From: Xanthomonas sp. SI | GTDB lineage: Bacteria > Pseudomonadota > Gammaproteobacteria > Xanthomonadales > Xanthomonadaceae | Assembly: GCF_014236855.1 (NCBI RefSeq) | Contig: NZ_CP051261.1 | Span: 434,001-498,000, forward strand | Length of the DNA: 64,000 nt | Direction of reading: 5' to 3' | Shown: positions 39,632 through 48,832 of the stretch, one piece after another | How positions within the stretch are numbered: the first letter of the stretch is position 1 | Layout: each line of letters opens with the position of its first letter | Program-made: the position numbers and the translations under genes | Notes under the pieces: generated by a model | The model's input: the letters and a program-made list of their open reading frames with translations, nothing else | Told to the model about the DNA's origin: nothing | Database searches by the model: none

Positions 39632-41194
39632 TCAGAACTCGCTCCACAGCCGGAACAGCACGTTGATGTCTTTCTGCTTGTGCCCGCCGGGGCTGGACAG
39701 CGGCGCCGCCACTTCCAGCGCACCGTTGAGATGCGCGAACGCCTTGAAGGCCGCGCCCAGTCCGGTCGACACCAGGGTTTCGCTGACCGACTGCTCGGGC
39801 AGCGGGTCGTGGATGCGCGCATAGCCGGCGTCCACGAACGCATGCACACGCGCGTCCTGCACCATGCGCCCGGCCGCGGAGGCGAACGAGGGACTGCGCA
39901 GTTCGAACTGGCCGGCGGCGCCGTAATCGCCCAGCGCCTGGCTTTCGGCATAGCCGCGCACGCTGTCCATGCCGCCGATGCTGAATTGCTCGTTGCTGAT
40001 CAGCGGCTCGGACGCCAGCTGGGTCTGCAGCCGCGCATACCACTGGTAGTCGCTGCCGAAGCTGCGCGTGCGCGAGGCGTCCGTGCGCAGGTGGAAGAAG
40101 TTGGAGCGCGCCTTGTAGCGCTTGATGTCGAAGCGCGCGCTGTCGTCGCCGACGCCGCGCACGTTCATCGTCGCGGTCAGCTCCAGCGTGTCGGTGCCGC
40201 GCAGCTGGCTCCATGTGGCGTTGTAGGCGGCGCTGAGCGGCAGGTAACGGATCGGCGCGGAGCTGCGGTCGCCGCCGAACAGTGTGTCTTCCTTGAAGTC
40301 CTTGTAGTCGGCGCCGACGCTCAGGCTGTGGAAGAAGCCCGCCTCGGCCGGCAGCGCGCGGATCAGGCGCAGGCCGGACAAGCTGCCGTTGCCGATCACG
40401 TTGAAGCCGCCGATCGCGGCGACCTCGCTGTCGCTGCGCACCGTGTAGCCGAGCAGCGACCACGGCGATGCGCCGAAACGCGCCAGGTACGAAGCGGAAA
40501 ACACCCGCGCATCGGACGGCTGTTGCGGCGCGGTCTGCGCCGAGAAGGTCAGGCTGTGGCCGCGTTGCCACAGATTGTCGTAGCGCACCGACCCGCTCAG
40601 CCGCAGTTCCGAGGTATTGGCGCTGTTGCGGTTGTTGAGCTCCAGGCTGCCGTGCAGCGGCAGCGTGTCCTCCACGTTCAAGTCCACGTCCACCGTGTTC
40701 GGCTGCGCGCCCGGCTTGACGTCGGGGGTGACGCGGCGGTCCGGCCACTGGTTCAGCGCGACGATGTCGCGCTGCACGGCGTTGAAGTCGGGTACGGTGC
40801 CTTCCTGCAGCGACGGCGCGCCGTCGGCGATGGCGTCGGGAGAAAAATAATCCGCGCCATTGACCCGCAAGCGGCCGATGCGCTGCTCGCTGACCTGCAA
40901 GGTGACGAGACCATTGCCCGCATCCTGCTCGGGAATGCTCACCGCCACCGTGGCCAGGCCCTTGCCCGCGTACAGCGTCTGCAACGCGGCGCGCGCCGCT
41001 TCCACATCGGCCTCGCTGCGCTGTGGGCCGAGAAACGGATACACCGCGCGCTCGATCTCCGTTGCGCTCAATTCGCTGTTGCCGACCACCTGGTAGGCCA
41101 TCACGTCGAAACGCGCGGTCGGCGCGTCTGCGGCGAAGGCGCACGGCACGCCGCACACGGCCATGCCGAGCGCTGCGAAGATTCGCAACTCCAT
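39632..41194 (-). CDS. TpsB-type outer-membrane transporter (two-partner secretion, FhaC/ShlB family)
   Basis: 520 residues. Signal peptide 1-22 (ends AFA), POTRA-type domains at about 28-180 (ARFDVMAYQVVGNSELSATE, DVDLNVEDTLPLHGSLELNN) and a 16-strand-type barrel. The diagnostic loop-6 motif SVRGY appears in GGMDSVRGYAESQALGD, and the barrel ends with Phe (LFRLWSEF). TpsB channels thread one TpsA partner through the outer membrane. It is the first gene of the minus-strand operon that ends with the 4,020-residue TpsA, 35 bases before exbB. Confidence 0.93.
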   Translation of the reverse strand: MELRIFAALGMAVCGVPCAFAADAPTARFDVMAYQVVGNSELSATEIERAVYPFLGPQRSEADVEAARAALQTLYAGKGLATVAVSIPEQDAGNGLVTLQVSEQRIGRLRVNGADYFSPDAIADGAPSLQEGTVPDFNAVQRDIVALNQWPDRRVTPDVKPGAQPNTVDVDLNVEDTLPLHGSLELNNRNSANTSELRLSGSVRYDNLWQRGHSLTFSAQTAPQQPSDARVFSASYLARFGASPWSLLGYTVRSDSEVAAIGGFNVIGNGSLSGLRLIRALPAEAGFFHSLSVGADYKDFKEDTLFGGDRSSAPIRYLPLSAAYNATWSQLRGTDTLELTATMNVRGVGDDSARFDIKRYKARSNFFHLRTDASRTRSFGSDYQWYARLQTQLASEPLISNEQFSIGGMDSVRGYAESQALGDYGAAGQFELRSPSFASAAGRMVQDARVHAFVDAGYARIHDPLPEQSVSETLVSTGLGAAFKAFAHLNGALEVAAPLSSPGGHKQKDINVLFRLWSEF

Positions 41195-41318
41195 CTGAAA
41201 ATATCCCCTGAACTTCGGCGCGCGGCGCGATGCCGCTATGAAGACCGCTGCAATGCGGCGAGGACCATAGGAGCGCTAAATGACCATCCGCGAACGCTTT
41301 TATGACGGCGCGTGTAAG

Positions 41319-41342
41319 GTTTTTGCCATAGACGGCAAAAAC
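41319..41342. promoter_or_regulatory. Perfect inverted repeat, candidate operator of the TPS operon
   Basis: GTTTTTGCC-N6-GGCAAAAAC, 9-bp arms. It lies 125 bases before the tpsB start. No T-run follows on either strand, so an operator fits better than a terminator. Confidence 0.45.
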
Positions 41343-41541
41343 GTGCCGAGCACTGAAATATGAATTCGCAGTGCAGCAACATCATCCGCGGCTAGCGCCA
41401 GGCGGCGTATAGCGAAGCGCGGGATTACCGCGCGATGACGCGCCCAGACGCGCACGCAGCAGCGCAGCGACACCGTCGCGACTTGTCTACGAGATCGTCC
41501 GCACCGCGGCCGCGCGACGACAGGGATCGCTCGCGCTAAAT

Positions 41542-41596
41542 GCGAGGTAACGTTCACCAGCGCAGCCCGGCTGCTTCTCGCCGGTGGCCGGGAGTC
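41542..41596 (-). pseudogene. Decayed copy of the 3' end of the DUF58 gene
   Basis: This stretch aligns with 41,841-41,897 (shared runs GCCCGGC and TTCTCGCCGGTG in 41,542-41,596 against GCGCCCGGC and TTCCTCGCCGGTG). It is a frame-broken fragment about 300 bases beyond the intact end. Confidence 0.5.
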
Positions 41597-41816
41597 GCGG
41601 CGCAGCGCTTGGCCGCCAGCTTATCGGCCGTGGCCTGCTACAACTTGATAAAGGAGAAGGCGCCGTCCGGCGTTTCGGCATCCGAACTGGACAGGTTGCT
41701 GCAACGCTGCGAATGAACGCCGTCCTGGCATCTGGGAGTCACTTGCGTGCGCGGACGCTGCAGCGATGCGCGCGCCGTTTCGCCGGCAACGCTGTTCCGC
41801 GAGCTGCGCGCTGCCG

Positions 41817-43115
41817 CTACAACAACCCGTCGCGTTTGACCGCGAGATAGCGTTCCACCAGCGCGCCCGGCAGTTCCTCGCCGGTGACGTCGAGCACCAT
41901 CACGCCGTGGCTGCGCAGTGCGTCGTGTGCGTCGCCGCGTTGCTGCAGATAGCGCGCCACCGCGCCGGCCTGCACCGCCTGCTGCAGGTCGTGCACGTCC
42001 TGGCTCAGCGCCTGGTCCAGCGCGTGCTCGCGCAGGCTGGCCACGCACACCAGGTGCCGGCGTTGCAGCAGCCGCACCGCGGCGAGCAGGTCTTCGATGT
42101 CTTCGTCGCGCACGTTGCTGATCAGCATCACCAGCGAACGGCGGCGCTGGCGCAGCGACAGTTCGGTCGCCGCCGCCAGGTAATCGGTGGCCACCGCCTG
42201 CGGCTGCAGGTCGTAGCTGGCGCGCAGCAGCGCATCGACCGTGCCCATGCCGCGCTGCGGCGCGACCCAGCGCGCGTCGCCGCCGCTGGCCATCAGGCCG
42301 ACCGCATCGCCCTGGCGCAGCGCCAGGTACGACACCACCAGCGCGGCATTGAGCACGTTGTCGAAATGCGACAGGCCGCTCTCGCTGGCCATCATCCGCC
42401 GCCCGGTGTCGATCAGCATCAGCAGCTGCTGGTTCTTCTCGTCCTGGTACTCGCGCGAGATCAGCTTGCGCGCGCGCGAGGTGGCCTTCCAGTCGATCTG
42501 GCGCAGGCTGTCGCCGACGCGGTATTCGCGCATCTGGTGGAAGTCGGTGCCTTCGCCGCGGCGCCGCTTCAGGTGCGCGCCGACCAGCCGCGAGGCCTGT
42601 TCGGCACTGAACAGGGCGAAGCGGGTCAGCGGCGCGAAGTTCGGATACACGCGCACGGTCTGCGCCGCGCCGGCCACGCGCCGCTGCCGCCACAGGCGCC
42701 AGGCCGAATGCAGGCGCAGATGGGTGCCGGGAAACTCGAAACGGCCGCGCGCGGTCGGGCGCAGCCGGTAGGTGAGGTGGGTTTCGCTGGCCGCGCGCAG
42801 GGTCACGCGCCGCGGCAGGCCCTGCATCCACCAGCCGCTAGGCACCAGATCGAACACGTCCAACGTCTGCCGCTGCGCGCTGTCGATGCGCAGCCCGGCC
42901 TCGCGCTCCACGCCCAGCGGCAAGGCCTCGGGCAGTTCGCGGCGCAACTGCGGGGTGGGGCTGCGCCACAGCCGCCACGCATCGACCGCGGCGACCACGC
43001 CGATCGCCGCACCCAGCGCTTGCCACGGCCACAGCGACAGGAACTCCAGCGCCGTGGCCAGGCCGCACAGCGCCCATAGGCCGAGCAGGGCGAGCAGTGG
43101 CGGAGCAGGTCTCAT
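41817..43115 (-). CDS. DUF58 protein of the MoxR operon
   Basis: 432 residues. Two N-terminal membrane helices (about 5-45), a beta-rich middle and the DUF58 signature GTDFHQMREYRVGDSLRQID, followed by WKATSRARKL, then a von Willebrand A-like domain (QQLLMLIDTGRRMMASESG, a MIDAS-like DTG). DUF58 proteins work with MoxR-type AAA ATPases in metallo-chaperone-like or envelope-maturation roles. It is the last gene of the operon, 163 bases after moxR, with a repeat element in between. Confidence 0.92.
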   Translation of the reverse strand: MRPAPPLLALLGLWALCGLATALEFLSLWPWQALGAAIGVVAAVDAWRLWRSPTPQLRRELPEALPLGVEREAGLRIDSAQRQTLDVFDLVPSGWWMQGLPRRVTLRAASETHLTYRLRPTARGRFEFPGTHLRLHSAWRLWRQRRVAGAAQTVRVYPNFAPLTRFALFSAEQASRLVGAHLKRRRGEGTDFHQMREYRVGDSLRQIDWKATSRARKLISREYQDEKNQQLLMLIDTGRRMMASESGLSHFDNVLNAALVVSYLALRQGDAVGLMASGGDARWVAPQRGMGTVDALLRASYDLQPQAVATDYLAAATELSLRQRRRSLVMLISNVRDEDIEDLLAAVRLLQRRHLVCVASLREHALDQALSQDVHDLQQAVQAGAVARYLQQRGDAHDALRSHGVMVLDVTGEELPGALVERYLAVKRDGLL

Positions 43116-43127
43116 GGATGAGTGGCC

Positions 43128-43275
43128 GGGATTGGGGATTCGGGAATGGGGAATCGCAACAGCGCGGCGCGTGCACCCAAGGCCGCACTGGCAGCAGTTC
43201 GGACTCGATCAGGGAATGCCGGCATCGCCGCCGGTGCGGGCTCTGCCGAATCCCCAATCCCCAATCCCGACTCCC
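43128..43275. repeat. Inverted pair of a short G/C-run repeat between moxR and DUF58
   Basis: GGGATTGGGGATTCGGGAAT begins at 43,128, and its near-complement (GAATCCCCAATCCCCAATCC) lies at 43,248-43,275. Such short intergenic repeats are scattered in xanthomonad genomes and may fold as hairpins in the mRNA between the two genes. Confidence 0.6.
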
Positions 43276-43278
43276 GGC

Positions 43279-44271
43279 TCATTTCCGCGGCGCCTCCACC
43301 TTCGCCAGCAGCGCGCCCAGCGCGTCGTCGGCGCTCTGGCCTTCGATCTGCAGTTCCGGGGCCAGCGCGATGCGGTGGCGCAGCGCCGGCTTGGCGATGT
43401 CGCGGATGTCGTCGGGGGTGACGAAGTCGCGGCCGGACAGCACAGCCTGCGCGCGCGCGGCGCGGATCAGCGCGATGCTGCCGCGCGGGCCGGCGCCGAG
43501 CGCGATGCCCGGCCAGCTGCGGGTGGCGGCGACGATGCGCACCGCGTAGTCGATCACCTGCGGGTCCACCACGATCGCGGCGGTGCCCAACTGCATCGCC
43601 ACCACGTCGTCGGCGCTGAGCACGCGCGGCACCTGCGACAGGTCGAAGTCGCCGGCGCTGCGCCCGGTGGTGACCGCTTCCACCATGCGCTTTTCGTCTT
43701 CGAGCTGCGGATAGTCGATCAGGATCTTCAGCAGGAAGCGGTCCAGCTGCGCTTCGGGCAGCGGATAGGTGCCTTCCTGCTCGACCGGGTTCTGCGTGGC
43801 CAGGGCCAGGAACGGCGGCGCCAGCGGAAACGCTTTGCCCTCGATGGTGACCTGGCCTTCCTGCATCACTTCCAGCAGCGCCGACTGGGTCTTGGCCGGG
43901 GCGCGGTTGATCTCGTCGGCCAGCAGCAGGTGGGTGAACACCGGGCCGCGGCGGATCTTGAAGCTCTCGGTCTTGGGGTCGTACACGGCGTGGCCGCTGA
44001 CGTCGCTGGGCATCAGGTCGGGGGTGAACTGCACGCGCGCGTAGTTCAGTTCCAGCGCCTGCGCCAGCGCGCGCACCAGCAGGGTCTTGCCCAGCCCGGG
44101 CACGCCTTCGATCAGCACGTGGCCGCCGGCCAGCAGCGCGATCAGGATCTGCTCGAGCACCTCCGGCTGGCCGATGAAGGCCTGGCCGACCGCCTCGCGG
44201 ATGGCCTCGACGCGTTCGATCAGGGCGGGGCCGGTGAGGGGGGCGACGGATTCGGCGGGGGCGGTGGTCAT
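43279..44271 (-). CDS. MoxR-family AAA+ ATPase
   Basis: 330 residues. Walker A GVPGLGKT at 56-63, Walker B LLLADE at 115-120, then QEGQVTIEGKAFPLAPPFLA and the sensor region ATQNPVEQEGTYPLPEAQLD, all diagnostic for MoxR. MoxR ATPases act as chaperones for partner proteins with von Willebrand A domains, here the DUF58 protein. Start ATG 44,271 overlaps the DUF4350 stop by four bases, indicating coupling. Confidence 0.95.
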   Translation of the reverse strand: MTTAPAESVAPLTGPALIERVEAIREAVGQAFIGQPEVLEQILIALLAGGHVLIEGVPGLGKTLLVRALAQALELNYARVQFTPDLMPSDVSGHAVYDPKTESFKIRRGPVFTHLLLADEINRAPAKTQSALLEVMQEGQVTIEGKAFPLAPPFLALATQNPVEQEGTYPLPEAQLDRFLLKILIDYPQLEDEKRMVEAVTTGRSAGDFDLSQVPRVLSADDVVAMQLGTAAIVVDPQVIDYAVRIVAATRSWPGIALGAGPRGSIALIRAARAQAVLSGRDFVTPDDIRDIAKPALRHRIALAPELQIEGQSADDALGALLAKVEAPRK

Positions 44272-45455
44272 AACTGGTTTCTCATCTGGACGAGGAGGCG
44301 AATGCGATCGCGGAAGGCGGCGTGTTGTTTGGGCGCTGGCGCCTGCAGCGCCTGTTCGACCTGCGCCGGCGACAGGTTCAGGCGTTCGGCGATGGCCGCG
44401 GCCTGCGCGGGACCCTGCAGCGCGGCGGCGAGCGGCGCGCGGCGCCGCAGCCGGGTCAGGAACGCCTGGCGCATCGCCGCGTACAGCAGCGCGGACTTGC
44501 CGTAGCGAAACAGGTGCTCGCCGCTGGCGCGCACGTGTTCCAGCAGCGAGCGGCGGTCGCCGGCCGGCGAGGCGCGCAGCGGACCGAAGCGCTGCGTGCG
44601 CGACCACAGCCAGGCCAGCAGCATCAGCAGCGCCGGCAGCCAGGCCGGCCAGCCGCGGGTGAACAGCGTGCGCCACAGCGACGGCAGTTCGGCGGAGTAG
44701 ATCAGGTAGATGGTGCCGTCGCCGTAGTTGGGCGCCAGGATCTGCCGCGCCAGCAGGCGGTGCGGCACGTCGCGCAGGCCGCCGCTCGGCGGGGCGGGCG
44801 GCGCATCCAGCGCGTCGTCGCGCAAGCGGTTGCCGCCGTTGCTGCCGTTCTGCAGGAAATCCATTTCCGCCAGCAGGTCCACGGTGCCATCGCCGTACGG
44901 CAGGCGCGCGTAGGCGTAGTCCGCGTCGCTGCCCCAAAAGTTGCTCGCCGCATCCTCGTCGATCTGGAAACGCCGGCCATTGCAGAACTCGCTGTGCTCG
45001 GGCTGTCCGGGAATGGCCAGTTTCAGGCAGTGGTCCGGCTTGCCGTCCTCAAGCTCGACATCGAGCGCATCGAAGATCGGCAGCTTGGCCGTGTCGTCGT
45101 CCTCGTTGGCCGCCGGTGTGCGCAGGATCAGGTGGCCGCCGCGCTCGACCCAGGCCAGCAGTGCATCGCTGTCGGGCTTGCTCAGCGCGCGCGGGTCGCC
45201 GAACAGCAGCACGCTGTCGTGCGGCTGCAGCCGCATCGCCGCCAGGTCCAGGCGTTGCCGCGATTCGGCGTGCACGCCGTCGGCGCGCAGGGTCTGGCGC
45301 AACGCATACAGCGGGTTGTACGCGGCCTCGCCGCGCGGCGGCAGCGCCAGTTCGCGTTCGGCGCGTTCGTAGCGGCCCAGGAACCAGGCCGCCAGCACGC
45401 TGGTCACCAGCAGCCCGAGCACGAAGATCAGCGCATTGCGGGTGCCGCTGTTCAT
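44268..45455 (-). CDS. DUF4350 membrane protein of the MoxR operon
   Basis: 395 residues. N-terminal helix (ALIFVLGLLVTSVLAAWFLG), then a periplasmic DUF4350 domain with YNPLYALRQTLRADGVHAES and SVLLFGDPRALSKPDSDALL, a second helix at WLPALLMLLAWLWS and a cytoplasmic basic tail. This is the usual companion of moxR in Gram-negative operons. It overlaps both neighbours by four bases. Function unproven. Confidence 0.9.
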   Translation of the reverse strand: MNSGTRNALIFVLGLLVTSVLAAWFLGRYERAERELALPPRGEAAYNPLYALRQTLRADGVHAESRQRLDLAAMRLQPHDSVLLFGDPRALSKPDSDALLAWVERGGHLILRTPAANEDDDTAKLPIFDALDVELEDGKPDHCLKLAIPGQPEHSEFCNGRRFQIDEDAASNFWGSDADYAYARLPYGDGTVDLLAEMDFLQNGSNGGNRLRDDALDAPPAPPSGGLRDVPHRLLARQILAPNYGDGTIYLIYSAELPSLWRTLFTRGWPAWLPALLMLLAWLWSRTQRFGPLRASPAGDRRSLLEHVRASGEHLFRYGKSALLYAAMRQAFLTRLRRRAPLAAALQGPAQAAAIAERLNLSPAQVEQALQAPAPKQHAAFRDRIRLLVQMRNQL

Positions 45456-47143
45456 GCGCGCCACCGGTATTGCTGCTGCAGTTCGTCGAGCAAACCGGCA
45501 AAGGTGTCGTCGTCGGGCAGGCGCGCGGCGTAGGCGGCGTATTGCCAGGTGCGCACCATGCGCGCGAACAGGCTGCGGTCGGCGTCGTCCGGCAGGCGCC
45601 TGGAAGCGCGCAGGCATTGCGCTTCGGTGGCGCCCGGCGGCAGCACCAGGTTTGCCCGTTCGCACACGGTCGCCACGCTGGCGCGATATAGCAGCGCCAG
45701 CGCGTCGCGCTGCCTGCCCTCGCGCCATAGCCGGCGCGCGATGGTGGCGACGTCGTCCGGCAGCGGCTCGGCGCTCAGCACCGGCGCATGCACCACCGGC
45801 GTTTCGACCGGGGCACGCTTGCGCACGCTGCCGCGCATCCACGGTAGCCAGTGCTTGGCGGTCAGCAGCAGGACCAGCACCAGCATGCCGGCCAGCAACC
45901 ACATGCCCCATTCGCCGACGAACGCGAACGCGGCCGCCACGCTCGCCAGCAAGCCCTTGCCGAAGCGCGGATCGAGCTTGTCCGGATCGGGCTTCTTCTC
46001 GTCGTCGTCGTTGCGGTCGCGCTTCTTCCAGTAGCCGATGCTGCGCTTGCCCGACAGCAGCGGATCTTCATAGGCCCGGTCGGCGGCGCGGTCGAAGCGC
46101 GCGTCGGCGGCGGGGACGGTATTGAAGATGTCGTCGAGCGCGGCCGGCTCGGCAGCGTCTTCGTCTTCGTCATCTCCATCGTCCTGAGCCTTGTGCGGAT
46201 CGCCCATCGCGGTGCCGTCGTCCGCGGCGTTGGCGGCGTCGTGCGGCGCTTCCGTCGCCGGAGCGGGGGACAGCGCATGCGGGTCGGTCGCGACCGGGAC
46301 TTCGCTGCCCGGCGCAGCGCTTTGCGCGCGCAGCGCAGCGCCCGGGACGCCGAGCAGGACCAGCGCCAGCAGCAGCGGCGCGGCCCCACCCAGCCGATCG
46401 CGCAGCCGGCGCAGCGCCATTTCCACGTCCCAGGCTTCGATCTCGGTGCGGCGGTTGAGGTACAGGCCGAAGCCGGCGCCGACGAAGAACGGTTCGATCA
46501 GCGTCGTCGCCAACCAGCCGAAGGCGTTCAGGCCGACGTCGGCCCACACCGGGTTCTCATCGCCGATCAGCGCCCACGCCGCGCGCGCGGTTTCCGGCAG
46601 CAGGTCCACCGGTACGAACATCGCGATCGCGGCGATGCAGGCCAGCAGCAGCATCGCCTCGAAATGCCAGCACACGCTGGCCAGCAGCAGCGCATGCCCG
46701 TACACCGCGCCACCCAGGGTGCGGCGGCGCTGCCGCTGCTGTTCGGCGCTGGCCCCTTCCAGCAACTCCAGCGGCAGGAACACCGTGCGCGCCGGGCTCA
46801 GCCGGCGCCAGGTCAGGTAGCCGAACATCGGGCGCCAGCCCCAGCGCAGCTGCGCGCGCAGCGTGTCGCGCACGCTGGGCACGTCGCCGAACACGCCGCG
46901 CGAGATCACGAACAGCGGGATCCGGTCCAGCACCGGTTTCAGCCACCACAGCGCCAGGCTGGCCAGCCAGAGTTGGTCGATCGCCCAGGCGCCGAGATTG
47001 AGCAACGCGAACAGCGGCAGGGTGACCAGCAGCCACGGTTTCCAGATCGCGCCGGCATGGCGGCGCACCAGCGCGCTGCCCAGCTCCATCGCCTCCCAGG
47101 CCGAGCGCGCGCGCAGCACCACGTCCAGGCGTTCAATCCGCAT
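45452..47143 (-). CDS. DUF4129 membrane protein of the MoxR operon
   Basis: 563 residues. Several N-terminal membrane helices (about 40-265), an acidic low-complexity loop (QDDGDDEDEDAAEPAALDD), another helix (LLAGMLVLVLLLTAKHWLPW) and a C-terminal DUF4129 domain (GRQRDALALLYRASVATVCE ... MVRTWQYAAYAARLPDDDTF). DUF4129 is a transglutaminase-linked domain of unknown role. Its start overlaps the SpoIIM-like gene by 11 bases. Confidence 0.88.
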   Translation of the reverse strand: MRIERLDVVLRARSAWEAMELGSALVRRHAGAIWKPWLLVTLPLFALLNLGAWAIDQLWLASLALWWLKPVLDRIPLFVISRGVFGDVPSVRDTLRAQLRWGWRPMFGYLTWRRLSPARTVFLPLELLEGASAEQQRQRRRTLGGAVYGHALLLASVCWHFEAMLLLACIAAIAMFVPVDLLPETARAAWALIGDENPVWADVGLNAFGWLATTLIEPFFVGAGFGLYLNRRTEIEAWDVEMALRRLRDRLGGAAPLLLALVLLGVPGAALRAQSAAPGSEVPVATDPHALSPAPATEAPHDAANAADDGTAMGDPHKAQDDGDDEDEDAAEPAALDDIFNTVPAADARFDRAADRAYEDPLLSGKRSIGYWKKRDRNDDDEKKPDPDKLDPRFGKGLLASVAAAFAFVGEWGMWLLAGMLVLVLLLTAKHWLPWMRGSVRKRAPVETPVVHAPVLSAEPLPDDVATIARRLWREGRQRDALALLYRASVATVCERANLVLPPGATEAQCLRASRRLPDDADRSLFARMVRTWQYAAYAARLPDDDTFAGLLDELQQQYRWRA

Positions 47144-48158
47144 CGCCGGCCTCCGCCATGCCGCGTCCGCCGCGCCACAGCCACACCAGCACCAGCGTCC
47201 ACAGCAGGCCGGACACGCCGTACTTCACCGCCGCCGGCAGCGAGCCGATCGAGGACCAGAACGCCTCGATGAAGGCGGCGACCAGCAGCATGAATGCCAC
47301 GCCCAGGCACAGCTTGGCGCCGATCGTGCCGCCTTCGACCAGTGCGTCGATGCGCCGGCGCCGCCCCGGCGCCAGCAGCTTCAGCCCCAGTTGCAGGCCG
47401 GCGCCGCCGGCGATCACGATCGCGGTCAGTTCGAACGGCGCATGCCCGGCGACGAAGCGCCAGAACGTCACGCCGTAACCGATCTGGTGCAGGTGCCCGG
47501 CCACCGCACCGATGGTGACGCCGTTGAACAGCAGCACCAGCACCGTGCCGAGTCCGGCCAGCAGGCCGCTGGCGAAGGTGCGCAGGCCGATGCTGATGTT
47601 GTTCATGATGTAGTGGCCGAACATCTGCCAGTCGTCGCCGCTGTCGCGGCCGAGCTTGTGCGCGGCGCTGGCCGGGTCGTACATCCGTTCCATCTGCGCG
47701 ACCTGCATCGGATCCATCAGCCCGTGGATCAGTTCCGGCCGGTACTGCAGCAGCACGAAGATGGTGACCAGCGGCACCACGAACAGCGCGGTGGCCGCGG
47801 CCATGCAGCCGGCCTGGCTGCGCACCAGCTGCGGGAAATCGGCGAACAGGAACTCGGCCGCGCGCCGCCAGCGCGGCCGCGGCGGCCGGTACAGCTCGGT
47901 GTGGCCCTGCTGCATCAACTGCTGCAGGCGCGCGGTGACCAGCGGGCTGTAGCCGCGATTGCGCGCCAGCGCCAGCTGCTGGCAGAGCCGCCGGTAGCGG
48001 GCCGGCATGTCTTCGTCGGCCAGGCGCCATGCGTCCGCGGCGCTGTCGGGCGCGCTCGCGTCCGCGCTGGCGGGGCGCTTGCGTCCGCGCGTGTGCAGCC
48101 AGGTCTCGAAGGCCTCCCACTCGCGCTGATGGCGGGCGATGAACTGCTCCTGCCTCAT
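47133..48158 (-). CDS. Stage II sporulation protein M-like (DUF95) membrane protein
   Basis: 341 residues. A cytoplasmic helical N-terminus (EWEAFETWLHTRGRKR, RYRRLCQQLALARNRGYSPL) and about six membrane helices with the DUF95/SpoIIM signature MNNISIGLRTFASGLLAGLG and GHAPFELTAIVIAGGAGLQL. In non-sporulating Gram-negatives this family is a standard member of moxR operons, with unknown function. It overlaps the RDD gene by four bases. Confidence 0.92.
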   Translation of the reverse strand: MRQEQFIARHQREWEAFETWLHTRGRKRPASADASAPDSAADAWRLADEDMPARYRRLCQQLALARNRGYSPLVTARLQQLMQQGHTELYRPPRPRWRRAAEFLFADFPQLVRSQAGCMAAATALFVVPLVTIFVLLQYRPELIHGLMDPMQVAQMERMYDPASAAHKLGRDSGDDWQMFGHYIMNNISIGLRTFASGLLAGLGTVLVLLFNGVTIGAVAGHLHQIGYGVTFWRFVAGHAPFELTAIVIAGGAGLQLGLKLLAPGRRRRIDALVEGGTIGAKLCLGVAFMLLVAAFIEAFWSSIGSLPAAVKYGVSGLLWTLVLVWLWRGGRGMAEAGDAD

Positions 48159-48832
48159 CGCCGCCCCAACAGCCAGTTGGCCATCGCATACAGGCGCAGC
48201 ACGCCGGCCTGGCCCGGCGTCTGCGTCAACGGCAGCGCCAGCGTGGCCAGTTCCAGCTGCCGCGCCGGTGCCAGCCGCGGCGCGCGCTCGGCGAAGGCGA
48301 TCAACGCCGCCTGCTCGGCCGGCAGCAACGCCAGCGGCGGCGGCGCCGCGCTGGCGATCGGCGGCAGTCCGGTCTCGTGGCGCGGCGGCTGGTGGATCAC
48401 CAGGGTGCCGGCGACCATGTCGCCCAGGCGCCGCGCATGCACGTCGAACAGGCAGGCGATCAGGCCGACGGCATAGCCGAACGGCAGCATGTCCACGGTG
48501 CGCAACAGGTTGCGGGTGATCGCCGCCGTCCAGCCGGCCGGCGCTCCGTCGCGCGAGACCACGCGCAGGCCCAGCGCCTTCTTGCCCAGGGTCTGCCCGA
48601 ACCAGCCTTCGAGCACGATCGGATAGGCCCAGAACACCAGGAACATCGCCACCAGGTACAGGCCCTGGCCGAAGCCGCCGAGCGCGCCGAGCAGCAGGCC
48701 CATCAGGGTCAGCACGCCGAAGCGCACCGCCAGGTCGATCAGCCAGGCCAGCGCGCGCGGCACCGCGCCGGCGGCCGGCAGATGCAACGGCACGCCTTCG
48801 GGCGTGATCACTTCACGGTAGGTATCGAGCAT
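48155..48832 (-). CDS. RDD-domain membrane protein
   Basis: 225 residues. RDD family, with RALAWLIDLAVRFGVLTLMG at the first helix (the Arg and Asp that name the family), GWFGQTLGKKALGLRVVSRD and DVHARRLGDMVAGTLVIHQ. First gene of the MoxR operon. I use ATG 48,832; a GTG nine bases earlier is an alternative. Confidence 0.9.
   Translation of the reverse strand: MLDTYREVITPEGVPLHLPAAGAVPRALAWLIDLAVRFGVLTLMGLLLGALGGFGQGLYLVAMFLVFWAYPIVLEGWFGQTLGKKALGLRVVSRDGAPAGWTAAITRNLLRTVDMLPFGYAVGLIACLFDVHARRLGDMVAGTLVIHQPPRHETGLPPIASAAPPPLALLPAEQAALIAFAERAPRLAPARQLELATLALPLTQTPGQAGVLRLYAMANWLLGRR

Larger units (their letters stand above)
41195..41816. other. 622-base intergenic region upstream of the TPS operon
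   Basis: No convincing gene. It holds a perfect inverted repeat GTTTTTGCC-ATAGAC-GGCAAAAAC at 41,319-41,342, placed 125 bases upstream of tpsB, and a decayed duplicate of the DUF58 gene 3' end at 41,542-41,596. The tpsB promoter should lie here, but I could not choose a clear -35/-10 pair. Confidence 0.6.
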
